Shown in pieces: positions 34,694-44,351 of a DNA stretch of 64,000 nucleotides. Under the pieces are notes generated by a model. The model did not search any database. It was not told where the DNA came from and was given only the letters and a program-made list of their open reading frames with translations. The DNA is taken from NCBI GenBank assembly GCA_003339645.1, contig QNUV01000099.1, forward strand, positions 372,001 to 436,000, in the 5' to 3' direction. Position 1 is the stretch's first letter, and every line of letters starts with the position of its first letter. The position numbers and the translations under genes were made by a program. Origin of the DNA: Microbacterium arborescens (GTDB lineage Bacteria > Actinomycetota > Actinomycetes > Actinomycetales > Microbacteriaceae).

Positions 34694-35752
34694 TCAGGCC
34701 CAGCGAGGTGCGCGGCGCGTGGCGTCGTGCACCTCGCCGATGAGCTCCTCGATGATGTCCTCGAGGAACAGCACCGCGGTCGTCCGCCCCTCGGCATCCC
34801 GAACCTGCGCGAGGTGGCGGCTCGACCGACGCATGAGGGCCAGTGCGTCCTCGAGGTCGGTCGTCTCGGCGACCGGCACCATGAGGTGGATGCGCTTGGA
34901 CTTGATCGGCCGCGACGCCGCGCCGTCGGCATCCTCCGCCTCTCGCAGCACGTCCTTGAGGTGCACGTACCCGACCGGCTGGTCGGTGTCATCGACGATG
35001 ACGTAGCGCGAGAAGCCGTGCCGCGCGACGGCACGCTCGACGTCCTCGGGGGTCGCCGTCTCGGGCAGCGTGACCAGCTCACCGAACGGCACGGCGACAT
35101 CCGCCGCCTTCTTATCGGTGAACTCCACGACGGCTGCGACCGTTCCCGACGCATCGTCGAGCACGCCTTCGATCCGGGATGTCGCCACGATGGTGGCGAC
35201 CTCGTCGAGCGTGTACGTCGAGGTCGCCTCGTCCTTCGGCTCGACCCGGAACAGCCGCACGGCGTGATTGGCGATCCAGTTCAAGGCGACGATGATCGGG
35301 TAGAAGACCCGCGAGACCCAACGCAGCGGCGTCGCCAGCAGCAGCACGGCACGGTCGGGCAGCGAGAAGGCCAGGTTCTTCGGAACCATCTCACCGAACA
35401 CGACGTGCAGGTACGACACCACGATGAGGGCCACGGCGAAGGCGACGACGTCGACGACGGCCTCGCCCCACCCGGTGAGCCCGAGCGGCACCGCCAGCAG
35501 GTGGTGGATCGCCGGCTCCGAGACGTTGAGGATCACCAGCGAGCAGATCGTGATGCCCAGCTGGCACGTCGCGAGCATGAGGGTCGCGTGCTCCATCGCC
35601 CACAGCGCGGTCTTCGCCGAGCGCGACCCCTTGTCGGCGAGGGGCTCGATCTGCGAGCGGCGCGCGGAGATGACCGCGAACTCGCTCGCGACGAAGAACG
35701 CGTTGAAGGCCAGCAGCACGACGAGCCAGGCCAGTCCCGCCCAATCGTTCAT
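34694..35752 (-). CDS. CNNM/CorC-like CBS-domain membrane protein
   Basis: This 352-residue protein of the CNNM/HlyC-CorC family has a four-helix transmembrane DUF21 domain (about residues 1-170), with the EFAVISARRSQIE loop after helix 1 and GEMVPKNLAFS in helix 3. A paired CBS (Bateman) module follows, with RYVIVDDTDQPVGYVHLKDVL and TTAVLFLEDIIEELIGE. The family transports or senses Mg2+, although the older label is haemolysin. There is no C-terminal CorC_HlyC domain here, unlike its neighbour. The start overlaps the stop of the longer paralogue by 4 bases, so the two are likely a coupled pair. Confidence 0.92.
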   Translation of the reverse strand: MNDWAGLAWLVVLLAFNAFFVASEFAVISARRSQIEPLADKGSRSAKTALWAMEHATLMLATCQLGITICSLVILNVSEPAIHHLLAVPLGLTGWGEAVVDVVAFAVALIVVSYLHVVFGEMVPKNLAFSLPDRAVLLLATPLRWVSRVFYPIIVALNWIANHAVRLFRVEPKDEATSTYTLDEVATIVATSRIEGVLDDASGTVAAVVEFTDKKAADVAVPFGELVTLPETATPEDVERAVARHGFSRYVIVDDTDQPVGYVHLKDVLREAEDADGAASRPIKSKRIHLMVPVAETTDLEDALALMRRSSRHLAQVRDAEGRTTAVLFLEDIIEELIGEVHDATRRAPRWA

Positions 35753-37116
35753 CGACGACCACCGTCCTCGCGGCGCGGGGCCGGTCGCATCGGCTCGACC
35801 GCGGACCCGGCGGGTGCTTCCTCGGACACGGGGGTGGGCTCGAAACGCACGCGATCCACCCGTCTGCCGTCCATCCGCTGCACGGTGAGCGTGCCGTCGT
35901 CGATATCGACGGTGTCGCCGACGACCGGGATCCGCTCGAGCACGCTCATGACGAAGCCGCCGACGGTGTCGTAGACGTCGCCCTCGGGAACCCGGATGCC
36001 GGTGCGGTCGAGCACCTCATCGGGACGCAGCTCCGCGGGGAAGACGATGCCTCCGGCGACCCGCAGGACGCCGGCGCGGTTGCGGTCGTGCTCGTCGAGC
36101 ACCTCGCCGACGATCTCCTCCACGAGATCCTCGAGGGTCACGACACCGGCTGTGCCGCCGTACTCGTCCACGACGATCGCCATCTGGTAGCCCCGGGCGC
36201 GCAGTTCGCCGAGGACGGCGTCGAGGTGCACGGCCTCGGGCACCCGCAGCGGCTCCTCCGCGATGGCGGCGGCAGGGACGTCGGCGCGGCGCTCGCGCGG
36301 GACGCTGACCGCCTGCTTGACGTGGACGATGCCGGTGATGTCGTCCATCGAGTCGCCGAACACCGGGAATCGGCTGTGGCCCGTGCGCCGCGCGAGCTGG
36401 ATGACGTCCTCGACGCTGTCTCCCGCGGCGACCGCATGCAGGCTCGGACGCGGCGTCATGACGTCGGCCGTCGTCAGCCGGGCGAAGGTGAGCGAGCGAT
36501 CGAGCAACGAGGCGGTGTCCTTCTCGAGGACGCCCGCACTCGCCGACCGGCGCACGAGGCTCGACAGCTCCTCCGCCGAACGGGCACCCGACAGCTCCTC
36601 CTTGGGCTCGACGCCCATCGAGCGGAGCACCCCGTTCGCGCTTCCGTTGAGCACCGTGACGGCCGGACGGAACACGGTCGTGAAAAGGGTCTGGAACGGG
36701 ATGACGAGCTTCGCCGTCTGTCGCGGGATCGCCAGGGCGAAGTTCTTCGGGACGAGCTCGCCGAGGATCATCGAAAAGATCGTCGCGATCGAGACGCCGA
36801 CGACGGCGGCGACGGGGCGCGACACGGTCTCGGGCCAGCTCCACGCCTCGAACACGGGTGACAGCAGGTTCGAGATCGCCGGTTCCATCGTGTAACCGGT
36901 GAGCAGCGTCGTCAGGGTGATGCCGAGCTGCGCGCTCGACAGGTGCGTCGAGGTGATCCGCAGCGCCGCGATCGTCATCGACAGGCGCGATTCACCCGCC
37001 GCCTGGCGCGCCTCGAGATCAGCTCGATCGAGGTTGACGAGCGCGAACTCGCTCGCGACGAACAGACCGGTGCCGACGGTCAGCAGGAGCCCCACGCCCA
37101 GCATGACGAAATCCAT
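35749..37116 (-). CDS. CNNM/HlyC-CorC-type protein with CBS and CorC domains
   Basis: This 455-residue protein has the full layout: a DUF21 transmembrane domain (about 1-190) with [15 protein letters not shown] and [14 protein letters not shown], two CBS repeats (about 210-340, with [32 protein letters not shown] and [27 protein letters not shown]), then a C-terminal CorC_HlyC domain (about 355-435, [14 protein letters not shown]). It is 30 residues longer than the average because of a polar tail. Together with the coupled downstream paralogue it could form a heterodimeric Mg2+ transporter or regulator. Both genes share one promoter. Confidence 0.94.
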   Translation of the reverse strand: MDFVMLGVGLLLTVGTGLFVASEFALVNLDRADLEARQAAGESRLSMTIAALRITSTHLSSAQLGITLTTLLTGYTMEPAISNLLSPVFEAWSWPETVSRPVAAVVGVSIATIFSMILGELVPKNFALAIPRQTAKLVIPFQTLFTTVFRPAVTVLNGSANGVLRSMGVEPKEELSGARSAEELSSLVRRSASAGVLEKDTASLLDRSLTFARLTTADVMTPRPSLHAVAAGDSVEDVIQLARRTGHSRFPVFGDSMDDITGIVHVKQAVSVPRERRADVPAAAIAEEPLRVPEAVHLDAVLGELRARGYQMAIVVDEYGGTAGVVTLEDLVEEIVGEVLDEHDRNRAGVLRVAGGIVFPAELRPDEVLDRTGIRVPEGDVYDTVGGFVMSVLERIPVVGDTVDIDDGTLTVQRMDGRRVDRVRFEPTPVSEEAPAGSAVEPMRPAPRREDGGRR

Positions 37117-37238
37117 CAGGCGTCACCCCCGATCGGTCGGGGTCGGCGGGGCGAGGGTCGGCAACTGGGAGGGTCGTCCATCGTGCGCCCGATCTTACGC
37201 CTGTCGGGCCTGCCGGGCGCAGCCGCGAGAATCGACCC

Positions 37239-37889
37239 ATGACGGATTCGACGAGCGCGCCGGGGAACGTGGAAGACCGAACGACGGGTATCGGCGAGAG
37301 CCGCGGCATCCGTGTGCGTCCGTTCGTGCCAGCCGATGTCGAGTCGTACCGGAGATGGCTCCAGCCCGATCAGGACTGGCATCGCTGGGACGGCCCCTAC
37401 TTCCCCAAGCTCGACGGCGCGGGGGTGGATGCCGCGTGCGCGCGGCTCGCATCCAGCATCGCCGACGGATCGTACGCCGCGCACGCCCCGTTGACGCGGG
37501 CGGTCATCGTCACGACGGACGATCCGGCGACGATGCTCGGCACCGTCTCGTGGCACTGGGAGTCGGAAGCCTCGGATTGGCGTCGGATGGGCCTGACGGT
37601 CTACGACCCGGGGCAGCGCGGCCGCGGGGTGGGTACCGCGGCCCTGCGCATCTGGACCGACTACCTCTTCCGCACCACCTCCGTGGTCCGGCTCGACTAC
37701 GCGACCTGGTCGGGGAACGAGCGGATGCTCGCTGTCGGCCGTCGTCTCGGTTTCGCCGAGGAGGCGCGCTTCCGCGACGCCCGCGAGGTGCGCGGCCGAC
37801 GTTACGACTCGGTGGTCATGGGTGTGCTGCGCGACGAATGGGAGTCGTCCGGCCGCGGGCCGTCGCGGGCGGCGAGCCCTACCAGCTGA
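37239..37889 (+). CDS. GNAT family N-acetyltransferase (RimJ/RimL-like)
   Basis: This 216-residue acetyltransferase has IRVRPFVPADVESYRRWL at the start, acetyl-CoA loop GQRGRGVGTAALRIW and RLDYATWSGNERMLAVGRRLGF, as in RimJ/RimL enzymes that modify protein N-termini or small amines. The C-terminal 15 residues are basic and Ser-rich. GAGAAT (37227-37232) ends 6 bases before the ATG, suggesting leaderless expression. Its stop lies 11 bases inside the convergent guaB1 gene. The substrate is unknown. Confidence 0.85.
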   Translation: MTDSTSAPGNVEDRTTGIGESRGIRVRPFVPADVESYRRWLQPDQDWHRWDGPYFPKLDGAGVDAACARLASSIADGSYAAHAPLTRAVIVTTDDPATMLGTVSWHWESEASDWRRMGLTVYDPGQRGRGVGTAALRIWTDYLFRTTSVVRLDYATWSGNERMLAVGRRLGFAEEARFRDAREVRGRRYDSVVMGVLRDEWESSGRGPSRAASPTS

Positions 37890-39336
37890 CGGGGAGCGCC
37901 TTGCCCTCTTCGTAGCCGGCGGCCGACTGGAGGCCGACCGTCGCGCGCTCGTGGAACTCTGCGACCGTCGCGGCTCCCGCGTAGGTGAACGACGAGCGCA
38001 CGCCCGAGGTGATCATGTCGAGCAGATCCTCGACGCCCGGGCGCAGCGGGTCGAGGTAGATCCGCGACGACGAGATGCCCTCGGCGAACAGCTCCTTGCG
38101 GGCTCGCTCGTAGGCGTCGAGGCGTCCGAACCGGCCGACGACGGCCTTCGTCGAGGCCATGCCCCACGATTCCTTGAACGCGCGCCCCTCCTCGTCGAGC
38201 TGCACCTCGCCGGGCGACTCGATCGTGCCGGCGAACCACGAGCCGATCATGACGGATGCCGCACCCGCGGCGAGCGCCAGCGCCACGTCTCGGGGATAGC
38301 GGACTCCCCCGTCGGCCCAGACGTGGGCCCCGCGCTCCGCGGCCGCCTGGGCGGTCTCGAGCACGGCGGAGAACTGCGGCCGCCCGACAGCCGTCATCAT
38401 GCGCGTCGTGCACATCGCCCCGGGCCCGACGCCGACCTTGAGGATCGTCGCTCCCGCCTCGACGAGGTCGGCGACGCCGTCGGCCGTGACGATGTTCCCC
38501 GCGACGATCGGCAGACCGAGGTCGAGCGCTGCGACCTCGCGCAGCGCGCGCAGCATCCCCTCTTGATGCCCGTGGGCGGTGTCGACCACGAGCACGTCCA
38601 CGCCCGCGGCGGCGAGCGCCTGTGCCTTGGCCGCCGCATCGCCGTTGATGCCGATCGCCGCCGCGACGATGAGACGCCCGTCGCCGTCGACGGCGGGGCG
38701 GTAGATCGCGGTGCGCAGTGCGCTGCGGCGCGACAGCGTGCCCACGAGCGCTCCCTGGTGGAGCATCGCGACGACGGGGACGTCGGCCGCGTCGATGAGG
38801 TCGAAGGCGGCGCGAGGATCGGAGACGTCGTCGGCATCGATCGCGGTGGCGCGCCCGCGAACGAGGTCGCCCAGGCGGGCGTCCGGCAGCGCGGTCGCGA
38901 GGCGGGCGGCGGGAACGATCCCGGTGATGTCGTCGATGCGCAGCGTCGCCGCCGACGGGTCCGCGACGACGATCCCGTGCCCGTCCAGCGCGGGAAGGAT
39001 GCGGGATGCCTCGGCGACCGTGGCATCCGGTGAGAGCACGATCGGGGTGTCCCAGGCGACCGGCTGGTCCTTGACCCAGCGGATGGCGGCATCGAGGTCC
39101 TGCAGCGGCATGTCCTGCGGCAGGACGCCGAGCCCGCCCCGGCGCGCGAGCGTGGCGGCCAGGCGGGGACCGGTGACGGAGTTCATGTTCGCCGACACGA
39201 TCGGCAGTGTGGCGGCGGTGCCGTCGCCGGGAGCGAGGTCGACGTCGAGCCGACTCGTGATCGCCGATCGGCGGGGCACGAGGAAGACGTCGGAGTACGT
39301 CAGGTCGACCGTGGGCTCAGCACCGGAGAAACGCAT
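37879..39336 (-). CDS. guaB1: GuaB1, IMP dehydrogenase-related GMP reductase
   Basis: This 485-residue barrel protein is related to IMP dehydrogenase. It has LTYSDVFLVPRRS, a short CBS region (about 95-215) and the catalytic loop GVGPGAMCTTRMMTAVG with the nucleophile Cys. In mycobacteria this branch has GMP reductase activity and links guanine salvage back to IMP, and its activity responds to nucleotides through the CBS domains. That role is assigned here by similarity. TAGCGT (39344-39349) ends 7 bases before the ATG. The frame stays open upstream, but similarity begins at this Met. It overlaps the GNAT gene by 11 bases at the 3' end. Confidence 0.94.
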   Translation of the reverse strand: MRFSGAEPTVDLTYSDVFLVPRRSAITSRLDVDLAPGDGTAATLPIVSANMNSVTGPRLAATLARRGGLGVLPQDMPLQDLDAAIRWVKDQPVAWDTPIVLSPDATVAEASRILPALDGHGIVVADPSAATLRIDDITGIVPAARLATALPDARLGDLVRGRATAIDADDVSDPRAAFDLIDAADVPVVAMLHQGALVGTLSRRSALRTAIYRPAVDGDGRLIVAAAIGINGDAAAKAQALAAAGVDVLVVDTAHGHQEGMLRALREVAALDLGLPIVAGNIVTADGVADLVEAGATILKVGVGPGAMCTTRMMTAVGRPQFSAVLETAQAAAERGAHVWADGGVRYPRDVALALAAGAASVMIGSWFAGTIESPGEVQLDEEGRAFKESWGMASTKAVVGRFGRLDAYERARKELFAEGISSSRIYLDPLRPGVEDLLDMITSGVRSSFTYAGAATVAEFHERATVGLQSAAGYEEGKALPVSW

Positions 39337-39546
39337 GCTCCCTACGCTACGCCGCTGACCCGGCAGACAGCCGGGCATGCGCCGGGGCGGCCGCGGCCGG
39401 TCGTCGGCGGGCTCGATCACGATGCGATACCACGGGCGCCGTCGCGGCATCCGGCCCGTTGATCTGGGCTACCCTAGGAGACTGTGCGCGGCGGCGGACC
39501 ACCGCCGTGAGAACTGATCTTCACCGATGAAAGCAGGCGATCTGCC

Positions 39547-42500
39547 GTGTCCAGCCAGGCGACCGGAATCGGAACCTCGAACGACGGAGAGTTCGGGGCG
39601 AACGAATGGCTCGTCGCGGAACTGTATGAACAGTTCCGCGAAGACAAGAACTCGGTGGACAAGGAGTGGTGGCCGACGCTCGAGGCCTACGCGGCTCACA
39701 TGAACGGCGGCGCCTCCCAGCCCGCCGCATCCGCACCGGCGAAGCCCGCCGAGGCCGCTCCCGCGCAATCGGCCCCCGCGCAGCCCGCCGCGGCCTCCCA
39801 CCCCGTGACGGCGCCCGTGCCGACGGTCGGCTCGCAGCCGGTCGCGCGCACGACGGCCCGTCCCGCCGCCGCCCAGCCGGTGCCCGCCCAGGCTCCCACG
39901 ACGCCCGCCGCCGAGGTGGAGCAGCGCGAGGATGTCGTCACCCCGCTGCGCGGTATGCCGAAGACTCTCGCCGCCAACATGGACGACTCGCTCACGGTCC
40001 CCACCGCGACGAGTGTGCGCACGATCCCCGCGAAGCTGATGATCGACAACCGCATCGTCATCAACAACCACATGGCGCGCACGCGCGGCGGCAAGATCAG
40101 CTTCACCCACCTCATCGGCTGGGCGCTGATCCAAGCGCTCAAGGCCTTCCCGAGCCAGAACGTCTCCTACGCCGAGGTCGACGGCAAGCCGTCGGTCATC
40201 GCGCACGCGCACGTCGGCCTCGGCATCGCGATCGACCTCCCCAAGCCCGACGGCACCCGCGCGCTCATGGTGCCGAGCATCAAGCGCGCCGAATCGCTCA
40301 GCTTCGGCGAGTACCTGGCCGCCTACGAGGACCTCGTCAGCCGGGCCCGCAAGAACAAGCTGACCGCGGCCGACTTCCAGGGCACCACGATCTCGCTGAC
40401 CAACCCCGGCGGCATCGGCACGGTGCACTCGGTTCCGCGGCTCATGCGCGGTCAGGGCAGCATCATCGGCGCCGGCGCGCTCGACTACCCTGCCGAGTTC
40501 CAGGGCTCAAGCGAGAAGACGCTCGTCAACCTCGGCATCGGCAAGACGATCACGCTGACGAGCACCTACGACCACCGCGTCATCCAGGGCGCGGGCTCGG
40601 GTGAGTTCCTCAAGACCGTCCACGAGCTGCTCATCGGCAAGAACGGCTTCTACGACGAGATCTTCGCCGCGCTGCGCATCCCCTACGCGCCCATCCAGTG
40701 GTCGACCGACATCAACGTCGACCTCGCCGAGCGCGTCGACAAGACCGCGCGTGTGCAGGAGCTCATCAACTCCTACCGCGTGCGGGGCCACCTCATGGCC
40801 GACATCGACCCGCTCGAGTACCGCCAGCGCACGCACCCCGACCTCGAGATCGAGCAGCACGGGCTGACCTTCTGGGACCTCGACCGCGAGTTCGTCACCG
40901 GCGGGTTCGGCAGCAAGCGCGTCATGAAGCTCCGCGAGATCCTGGGCGTCCTGCGCGACTCGTACTGCCGCACGATCGGCATCGAGTACATGCACATCCA
41001 GGACCCCGAGCAGCGCAAGTGGTTCCAGGACAACGTCGAGGTCAAGTACCAGAAGCCCGGTCACGACGAGCAGCTGCGCATCCTCGGGAAGCTCAACCAG
41101 GCCGAAGCGTTCGAGACGTTCCTGCAGACCAAGTACGTCGGTCAGAAGCGCTTCAGCCTCGAAGGCGGCGAGTCGCTCATCCCGCTGCTCGACGAGGTCC
41201 TCCAGGGCGCGGCGCGCACCGGACTCGAAGGGGCCGCGATCGGCATGGCCCACCGCGGCCGCCTCAACGTCCTGACGAACATCGCCGGCAAGACGTACGG
41301 ACAGGTCTTCCGCGAGTTCGAGGGCTCCGTCGCGATCGGCTCGAAGAGCGGCTCCGGCGACGTCAAGTACCACCTCGGCACCGAGGGCACCTTCGTGGGC
41401 GACGAGGGCGACGAACTGCCGGTGTACCTCGCCGCGAACCCGTCGCACCTCGAGACCGTCGACGGCGTCCTCGAGGGCATCGTCCGCGCCAAGCAGGACC
41501 GCGGTCCGATCGGGTCGTTCTCGTGGCTCCCGATCCTCGTGCACGGCGACGCGGCGTTCGCCGGCCAGGGGGTCGTCGTCGAGACCCTGCAGATGTCGCA
41601 GCTGCGGGGCTACCGCACCGGCGGCACCGTCCACGTCGTGGTCAACAACCAGGTCGGCTTCACGACGCTCCCCCTCGACGCCCGCACCTCGGTGTACGCG
41701 ACCGACGTGGCCAAGACCATCCAGGCGCCGATCTTCCACGTCAACGGCGACGACCCCGAGGCCGTCGTCCACGTCGCCCAGCTGGCGTTCCGCTACCGCC
41801 AGGAGTTCAAGCGCGACGTCGTGATCGACCTCGTCTGCTACCGCCGCCGCGGCCACAACGAGGGCGACGACCCCTCGATGACGCAGCCCCTCATGACGAA
41901 CCTCATCGAGGCGAAGCGGTCGGTCCGCCGGCTCTACACCGAGTCGCTCGTCGGACGCGGCGACATCACCGAGGAGGAGTACGAGCAGGCCAAGCGCGAC
42001 TTCCAGGATCGCCTCGAGGTCGCCTTCGCCGAGACGCACGCCGCCGAGACCGGCGCGTCCGGCCCGGTGGGGCTGTCGGGCCCGATCGACCAGGCCGTCG
42101 GCGCCCCCGAGACGACGGGTGTCGGCGAAGACGTCATCCGGCAGATCGGCGACGCGTTCGTCAACGCCCCCGAGAACTTCACCGTGCACGGCAAGCTCAA
42201 GCAGCTGCTCGACAAGCGCCACGACATGAGCCGCAACGGCAACATCGACTGGGCGATGGGCGAGCTCTTCGCGTTCGGATCGCTGCTGATGGAGGGCACC
42301 AACGTCCGCCTCGCCGGGCAGGATGCGCGTCGCGGCACGTTCGTGCAGCGCCACGCCGTCCTGCACGACCGTGCGAACGGCCAGGAGTGGCTCCCGCTCG
42401 CGAACCTGTCCGAGAACCAGGGCCGCTTCTACGTCTACGACTCCCTGCTGAGCGAGTACGCGGCCATGGCGTTCGAGTACGGCTACTCGGTCGAGCGCGC

Positions 42501-43266
42501 GGATTCGCTGGTGCTGTGGGAGGCGCAGTTCGGCGACTTCGCCAACGGCGCCCAGTCGGTCATCGACGAGTTCATCTCCTCGGCCGAGCAGAAATGGGCG
42601 CAGCAGTCGGGCGTCGTCCTGCTGCTCCCCCACGGCTACGAGGGCCAGGGACCGGACCACTCGTCCGCTCGCATCGAGCGCTACCTGCAGATGTGCGCGC
42701 AGGACAACATGACCGTCGCTCGCCCCTCGACGCCGGCGTCGTACTTCCACCTCTTGCGCCGCCAGGCGTACGCGCGTCCGCGTCGCCCGCTCGTGGTGTT
42801 CACCCCGAAGGCGATGCTGCGCCTGCGCGGCGCCACGAGCCCCGTCGAGGACTTCCAGAAGGGCAAGTTCGAGCCCGTGATCGACGACACCGCGATCTCC
42901 GACAAGAGCGCGGTGAAGCGGGTGCTGCTGCACTCGGGCAAGATCCACTGGGACCTGAAGTCCGAGCTCGACAAGAAGCCGAACCCCGCCATCGCCCTGG
43001 TGCGTCTCGAGCAGTTCTACCCGGCGCCGATCGACGAGCTGAAGGCGGTCCTCGCGGGCTACCCGAACGCCGAGGTCGTGTGGGTTCAGGACGAGCCCGA
43101 GAACCAGGGAGCGTGGCCCTTCATCGCGCTCGAGGCCGCCGCGAAGCTCGACGGCCGCGCGGTGCGCGGCATCACCCGGCCCGCAGCGGCATCGACGGCG
43201 ACCGGTTCGCCCAAGGTGCACGCGGTCGAGCAGGCCAAGCTCATCGAGCAGGCGCTCACCCTCTGA
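39547..43266 (+). CDS. kgd: Multifunctional 2-oxoglutarate decarboxylase/dehydrogenase Kgd
   Basis: This 1239-residue TCA-cycle enzyme has the E1 (2-oxoglutarate dehydrogenase/decarboxylase) and the E2 succinyltransferase catalytic domain in one chain, the actinobacterial form. The start has NEWLVAELYEQFREDKNSVDKEWW, an Ala/Pro linker occupies about 55-125, the E2-like core shows LMRGQGSIIGAGALDY and DHRVIQGAGSGEFL with its catalytic His, and the thiamine-dependent part runs from about 380. No lipoyl domain is present, so lipoyl groups come from a separate E2. The GTG start has no strong ribosome site. GarA/OdhI-type FHA proteins regulate homologues. Confidence 0.96.
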   Translation: MSSQATGIGTSNDGEFGANEWLVAELYEQFREDKNSVDKEWWPTLEAYAAHMNGGASQPAASAPAKPAEAAPAQSAPAQPAAASHPVTAPVPTVGSQPVARTTARPAAAQPVPAQAPTTPAAEVEQREDVVTPLRGMPKTLAANMDDSLTVPTATSVRTIPAKLMIDNRIVINNHMARTRGGKISFTHLIGWALIQALKAFPSQNVSYAEVDGKPSVIAHAHVGLGIAIDLPKPDGTRALMVPSIKRAESLSFGEYLAAYEDLVSRARKNKLTAADFQGTTISLTNPGGIGTVHSVPRLMRGQGSIIGAGALDYPAEFQGSSEKTLVNLGIGKTITLTSTYDHRVIQGAGSGEFLKTVHELLIGKNGFYDEIFAALRIPYAPIQWSTDINVDLAERVDKTARVQELINSYRVRGHLMADIDPLEYRQRTHPDLEIEQHGLTFWDLDREFVTGGFGSKRVMKLREILGVLRDSYCRTIGIEYMHIQDPEQRKWFQDNVEVKYQKPGHDEQLRILGKLNQAEAFETFLQTKYVGQKRFSLEGGESLIPLLDEVLQGAARTGLEGAAIGMAHRGRLNVLTNIAGKTYGQVFREFEGSVAIGSKSGSGDVKYHLGTEGTFVGDEGDELPVYLAANPSHLETVDGVLEGIVRAKQDRGPIGSFSWLPILVHGDAAFAGQGVVVETLQMSQLRGYRTGGTVHVVVNNQVGFTTLPLDARTSVYATDVAKTIQAPIFHVNGDDPEAVVHVAQLAFRYRQEFKRDVVIDLVCYRRRGHNEGDDPSMTQPLMTNLIEAKRSVRRLYTESLVGRGDITEEEYEQAKRDFQDRLEVAFAETHAAETGASGPVGLSGPIDQAVGAPETTGVGEDVIRQIGDAFVNAPENFTVHGKLKQLLDKRHDMSRNGNIDWAMGELFAFGSLLMEGTNVRLAGQDARRGTFVQRHAVLHDRANGQEWLPLANLSENQGRFYVYDSLLSEYAAMAFEYGYSVERADSLVLWEAQFGDFANGAQSVIDEFISSAEQKWAQQSGVVLLLPHGYEGQGPDHSSARIERYLQMCAQDNMTVARPSTPASYFHLLRRQAYARPRRPLVVFTPKAMLRLRGATSPVEDFQKGKFEPVIDDTAISDKSAVKRVLLHSGKIHWDLKSELDKKPNPAIALVRLEQFYPAPIDELKAVLAGYPNAEVVWVQDEPENQGAWPFIALEAAAKLDGRAVRGITRPAAASTATGSPKVHAVEQAKLIEQALTL

Positions 43267-43279
43267 CTCAGGGGTTGAC

Positions 43280-43316
43280 GAAAGGGGCGGACGTGCGAAG
43301 AACGTCCGCCCCTTTC
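43280..43316. terminator. Bidirectional terminator between kgd and rsrA
   Basis: A 15-base perfect inverted repeat (43280-43294 and 43302-43316) with a 7-base loop lies 13 bases after the kgd stop. The base of the stem carries AAA on one side and TTT on the other, the closest thing to a classical intrinsic terminator in the window. The convergent rsrA gene ends 49 bases further on. Confidence 0.85.
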
Positions 43317-43365
43317 ACGTTGCCCGTGGCGGCGTGATCGGCCGATCGGGCGGGATCAGCGCCGC

Positions 43366-43614
43366 TCAGGCGTGCGCCGCCTCCTGGGCCTTCCGGAGGC
43401 GTGCCAGCACCTGGTCGCGGAGCTCTTCGGGGGCCGATTCCCGGCAGGCGCGGGCGACGACCTCGGTGAGCGTGCGCGAGACCAGAGCCTCGTCACGACA
43501 TGCCGGGCACGACTCGAGGTGCTCACGGATGTCGGCGTGCTCGGTCTTGCAGACCTCGTTGCGCAGGTACTCTTCCAGGTCGCGTCGCGCCTTGTCGCAG
43601 CCGCAGTCACTCAT
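43366..43614 (-). CDS. rsrA: Mycothiol-system anti-sigma factor RsrA
   Basis: This 82-residue zinc-containing anti-sigma factor (ZAS) has a His-x3-Cys-x2-Cys motif at H32, C36 and C39 ([11 protein letters not shown]), with further Cys at C4, C6, C22 and C57. In reduced cells it holds SigR, and disulfide stress ejects the zinc and frees the sigma factor. The CGCDK start and the length match the actinobacterial RsrA/RshA group. Its ATG overlaps the TGA of sigR by 4 bases, so the pair is translationally coupled, as usual for sigma/anti-sigma partners. Confidence 0.94.
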   Translation of the reverse strand: MSDCGCDKARRDLEEYLRNEVCKTEHADIREHLESCPACRDEALVSRTLTEVVARACRESAPEELRDQVLARLRKAQEAAHA

Positions 43615-44264
43615 TTCTTGCTCCTCGTGGGGGGCGTCGCGATGCCCCGCTCCTTCGCGTAGTCGGCCAGCAGGTCACGTAGGAGGCGTCTGCCACGGTG
43701 CAGACGGCTCATGACCGTGCCGATCGGGGTTTTCATGATGTCGGCGATCTCCTGGTAGGCGAAGCCCTCGACGTCGGCGAGGTACACCGCCAGCCGGAAA
43801 TCCTCGGGGATCGACTGCAGAGCATCCTTCACCGCGGATGCCGGCATGTGGTCGATCGCTTCGGCCTCGGCGGAGCGACTGCTGGATGCGGTGGTCGATT
43901 CCGCACCGCCCAGCTGCCAGTCCTCGAGGTCGTCGATGGTGCCCTGATAGGGCTCCCGCTGCTTCTTGCGGTAGGTGTTGATGTAGGTGTTCGTCAGGAT
44001 CCGGTACAGCCACGCCTTGAGGTTCGTCCCTTGCGTGAAGGAGGACCACGAAGCGAAGGCCTTCACGAACGTCTCTTGGACCAGGTCTGCCGCGTCGGCC
44101 GGGTTGCGGGTCATCCGCATGGCCGCCGCGTACAGCTGGTCCATGAACGGGAGCGCCTGCTCCTCGAATTGGGCGCTCGGATCCGTGACCGCTTGCTCTT
44201 CCATCAGCGGCCAGTCTACGTGGGCGTCCCACGGCACGACTGTGGGATCGGCGAGTGCGATCAT
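43611..44264 (-). CDS. sigR: Extracytoplasmic-type sigma factor SigR/SigH
   Basis: This 217-residue ECF sigma factor has region 2 around [22 protein letters not shown] and [13 protein letters not shown], and region 4 around [45 protein letters not shown]. It drives the thiol-oxidative stress regulon. ATG 44264 has GGAGGAAGGGAG just upstream. ATG 44204 (MEEQAV) would give the short 197-residue form without a ribosome site. The extra 20 residues recall the longer SigR' isoform known in Streptomyces. A consensus SigR promoter at 44326-44351 indicates autoregulation. Confidence 0.95.
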   Translation of the reverse strand: MIALADPTVVPWDAHVDWPLMEEQAVTDPSAQFEEQALPFMDQLYAAAMRMTRNPADAADLVQETFVKAFASWSSFTQGTNLKAWLYRILTNTYINTYRKKQREPYQGTIDDLEDWQLGGAESTTASSSRSAEAEAIDHMPASAVKDALQSIPEDFRLAVYLADVEGFAYQEIADIMKTPIGTVMSRLHRGRRLLRDLLADYAKERGIATPPTRSKK

Positions 44265-44316
44265 GGACTCCCTTCCTCCGTGTTTCGAACATCCTCGACA
44301 GGACGAACGGGTTCGA

Positions 44317-44322
44317 TACTGT
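44317..44322 (+). promoter_or_regulatory. -10 box for leaderless aroA
   Basis: TACTGT ends 8 bases before the aroA ATG. No ribosome site is visible, so the message probably starts at or near the ATG. The box overlaps the predicted transcription start of the opposing sigR promoter. Confidence 0.5.
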
Positions 44323-44325
44323 GGA

Positions 44326-44351
44326 AACCCATGACCCCCGCCGCGTATTCC
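44326..44351 (-). promoter_or_regulatory. SigR-dependent autoregulatory promoter of sigR
   Basis: On the minus strand GGAAT (44351 to 44347) is followed by exactly 18 bases and GTT (44328 to 44326), a perfect match to the SigR/SigH consensus GGAAT-N18-GTT. It would start transcription near 44319, giving about a 55-base leader to the sigR ATG. The site spans the first codons of divergent aroA. Confidence 0.85.

Noticed and set aside
40507-43221. 904-codon frame antisense to kgd
   Set aside because: The plus strand encodes a complete Kgd. The antisense product is low-complexity Val/Asp/Arg-rich with no family signature.
44285-44316. LexA/SOS box near sigR-aroA (TCGAAC and GTTCGA elements)
   Set aside because: The two half-sites are 20 or more bases apart, not the 4-base spacing of actinobacterial SOS boxes.
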